64,000 nucleotides of DNA from Paramecium octaurelia (Eukaryota > Ciliophora > Oligohymenophorea > Peniculida > Parameciidae). Position 1 is the stretch's first letter. Each line of letters begins with the position of its first letter. Shown piece after piece: positions 63,318-64,000 of the stretch. The stretch spans positions 762,506 to 826,505 of the forward strand of contig CAJJDP010000008.1 in assembly GCA_905182995.1 (NCBI GenBank), read 5' to 3'. The notes beneath the pieces were generated by a model. That model was given only the letters and a program-made list of their open reading frames with translations. It did no database searches and was not told where the DNA came from. Both the position numbers and the translations under genes were made by a program.

Positions 63318-64000
63318 TCAATCAATATAATGCATCTCTTATACTGCCAATTAAAAGGCTTTTACAGATACTTTGTCATCTTACGCACTTTGCTTTAAAT
63401 AATTATAAATTTAATTACAATTTCCTTTGCCCTTTTAAATATGCCTTCAAATTTTCCAATCCCATATTTAATCCCAATTGATTCAAAAATTTCCTTAATT
63501 TCTTTTTTTGTTCTTAATCTTAAGAAATCTTGTTCTGTTAATCCCATATGTGAGAATTTTTCAGGGAACAACAGAGCTACAGCCGGTACTTCATCACCAT
63601 AATTTTGGGGATCTGCAACTGATTTAATCCCTTTTTTATTTATGTCATTCCTGATTGCAGGTACTCCAAAAGCTCTGGTTTCATCCCCTGGTTTTGGTTA
63701 ATTTCTAAAGCCAAATTTTGTGGCTTTACCTAAATCAAGATCAGGCTACACTTCTTTTTAAGTAGGCTAACCATTGATGCATTATCCAGCTGTCCATTAT
63801 TCATCCTTTTTCATCTCCCCAAATATCTATGGCATTCTGGGATTCAATTACGCTTGATTCTTCGGTTTTCCCAAAGGGTCCTCATTGTAATTCTTCCAAT
63901 CTTCTTGATTCTTTGAGATTATAGTAGTCTTAGGATATTAATTTTAAGTGAGTTCATGTTATAATATTTTCTTCATCTATTCCTATTCTCTCTCCTCCTT
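63318..64000 (-). CDS. EFHB: EFHB-like ciliary protein, C-terminal part (partial)
   Basis: The 3' end of a gene that continues beyond base 64000; one intron (63393-63418). Conserved blocks are GKATKFGFRNQPKPGDETRA, AFGVPAIRNDI, IKSVADPQNYGDE and a later EQDFLRLRTKKEIKEIFESI, as in EF-hand family member B. EFHB (CFAP21) is a microtubule inner protein of ciliary doublets. The stretch after the intron (AQDDKVSVKAFQLAVQEMHY) resembles an EF-hand half. The start and any upstream EF-hands are outside the window. Confidence 0.75.

Overview
The window looks like macronuclear DNA of a ciliate, most likely a Paramecium. TGA is the only stop codon, while TAA and TAG sit inside conserved protein positions where glutamine fits. 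The DNA is very AT-rich. Genes lie on both strands with gaps often under 100 bp. Nearly every gene is cut by tiny introns (about 20-31 nt, GT..TAG, sometimes GT..AAG or CAG). A tRNA-Gln with anticodon CUA at 35,962 reads the reassigned UAG codon. All gene models below were made by hand with this code; each multi-exon model given an amino-acid length has an intron-corrected length that is a multiple of three.

Layout. 1-7.1 kb: three tandem paralogous cyclic-nucleotide-binding K+ channels (the first is cut by the window edge), each with a short Cys/His cluster after the CNBD. 7.1-10.1 kb: a Sec12/PREB-like WD protein with a C-terminal membrane anchor, an EF-hand protein and an AlkB-type membrane di-iron oxygenase. 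10.5-17.6 kb: two CAMK-like kinases around a CFAP97-like protein, a beta-carbonic anhydrase and two unknown genes. 17.7-27.1 kb: a Cache-type membrane receptor, an OSCA/TMEM63-like channel, a long alpha-helical protein and a CK1-like kinase. 27.5-36 kb: a B-box/kelch protein, ribosomal protein uL30, secreted or membrane and lipid-anchored unknowns, a degenerate coding block and the tRNA. 36-43 kb: CFAP91, a pseudokinase, ribosomal protein uS10 and ribophorin I. 43-52.6 kb: small genes, a rhomboid/Derlin-like protein, a TPPP (p25-alpha) protein and a kinase, with several stretches I could not resolve. 52.6-58.3 kb: a MORN-repeat protein, a second pseudokinase and an AGC-like kinase. 58.8-64 kb: a large unknown gene, adenylosuccinate synthetase and the C-terminal part of an EFHB-like ciliary protein.

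The gene content is that of an ordinary but dense ciliate chromosome: membrane excitability (K+ channels, OSCA-like, Cache), many kinases of one lineage-specific architecture (N-terminal PH-like region plus CAMK-type kinase), ciliary axoneme proteins (CFAP91, CFAP97-like, EFHB, TPPP, MORN) and housekeeping genes (ER export and glycosylation, ribosome, purine synthesis). The least expected signals are the CNBD plus zinc-knuckle channel tails, two kinases with broken catalytic motifs inside an otherwise active family, several introns that would not introduce a stop if retained, and a few coding blocks interrupted by a single TGA or frameshift.
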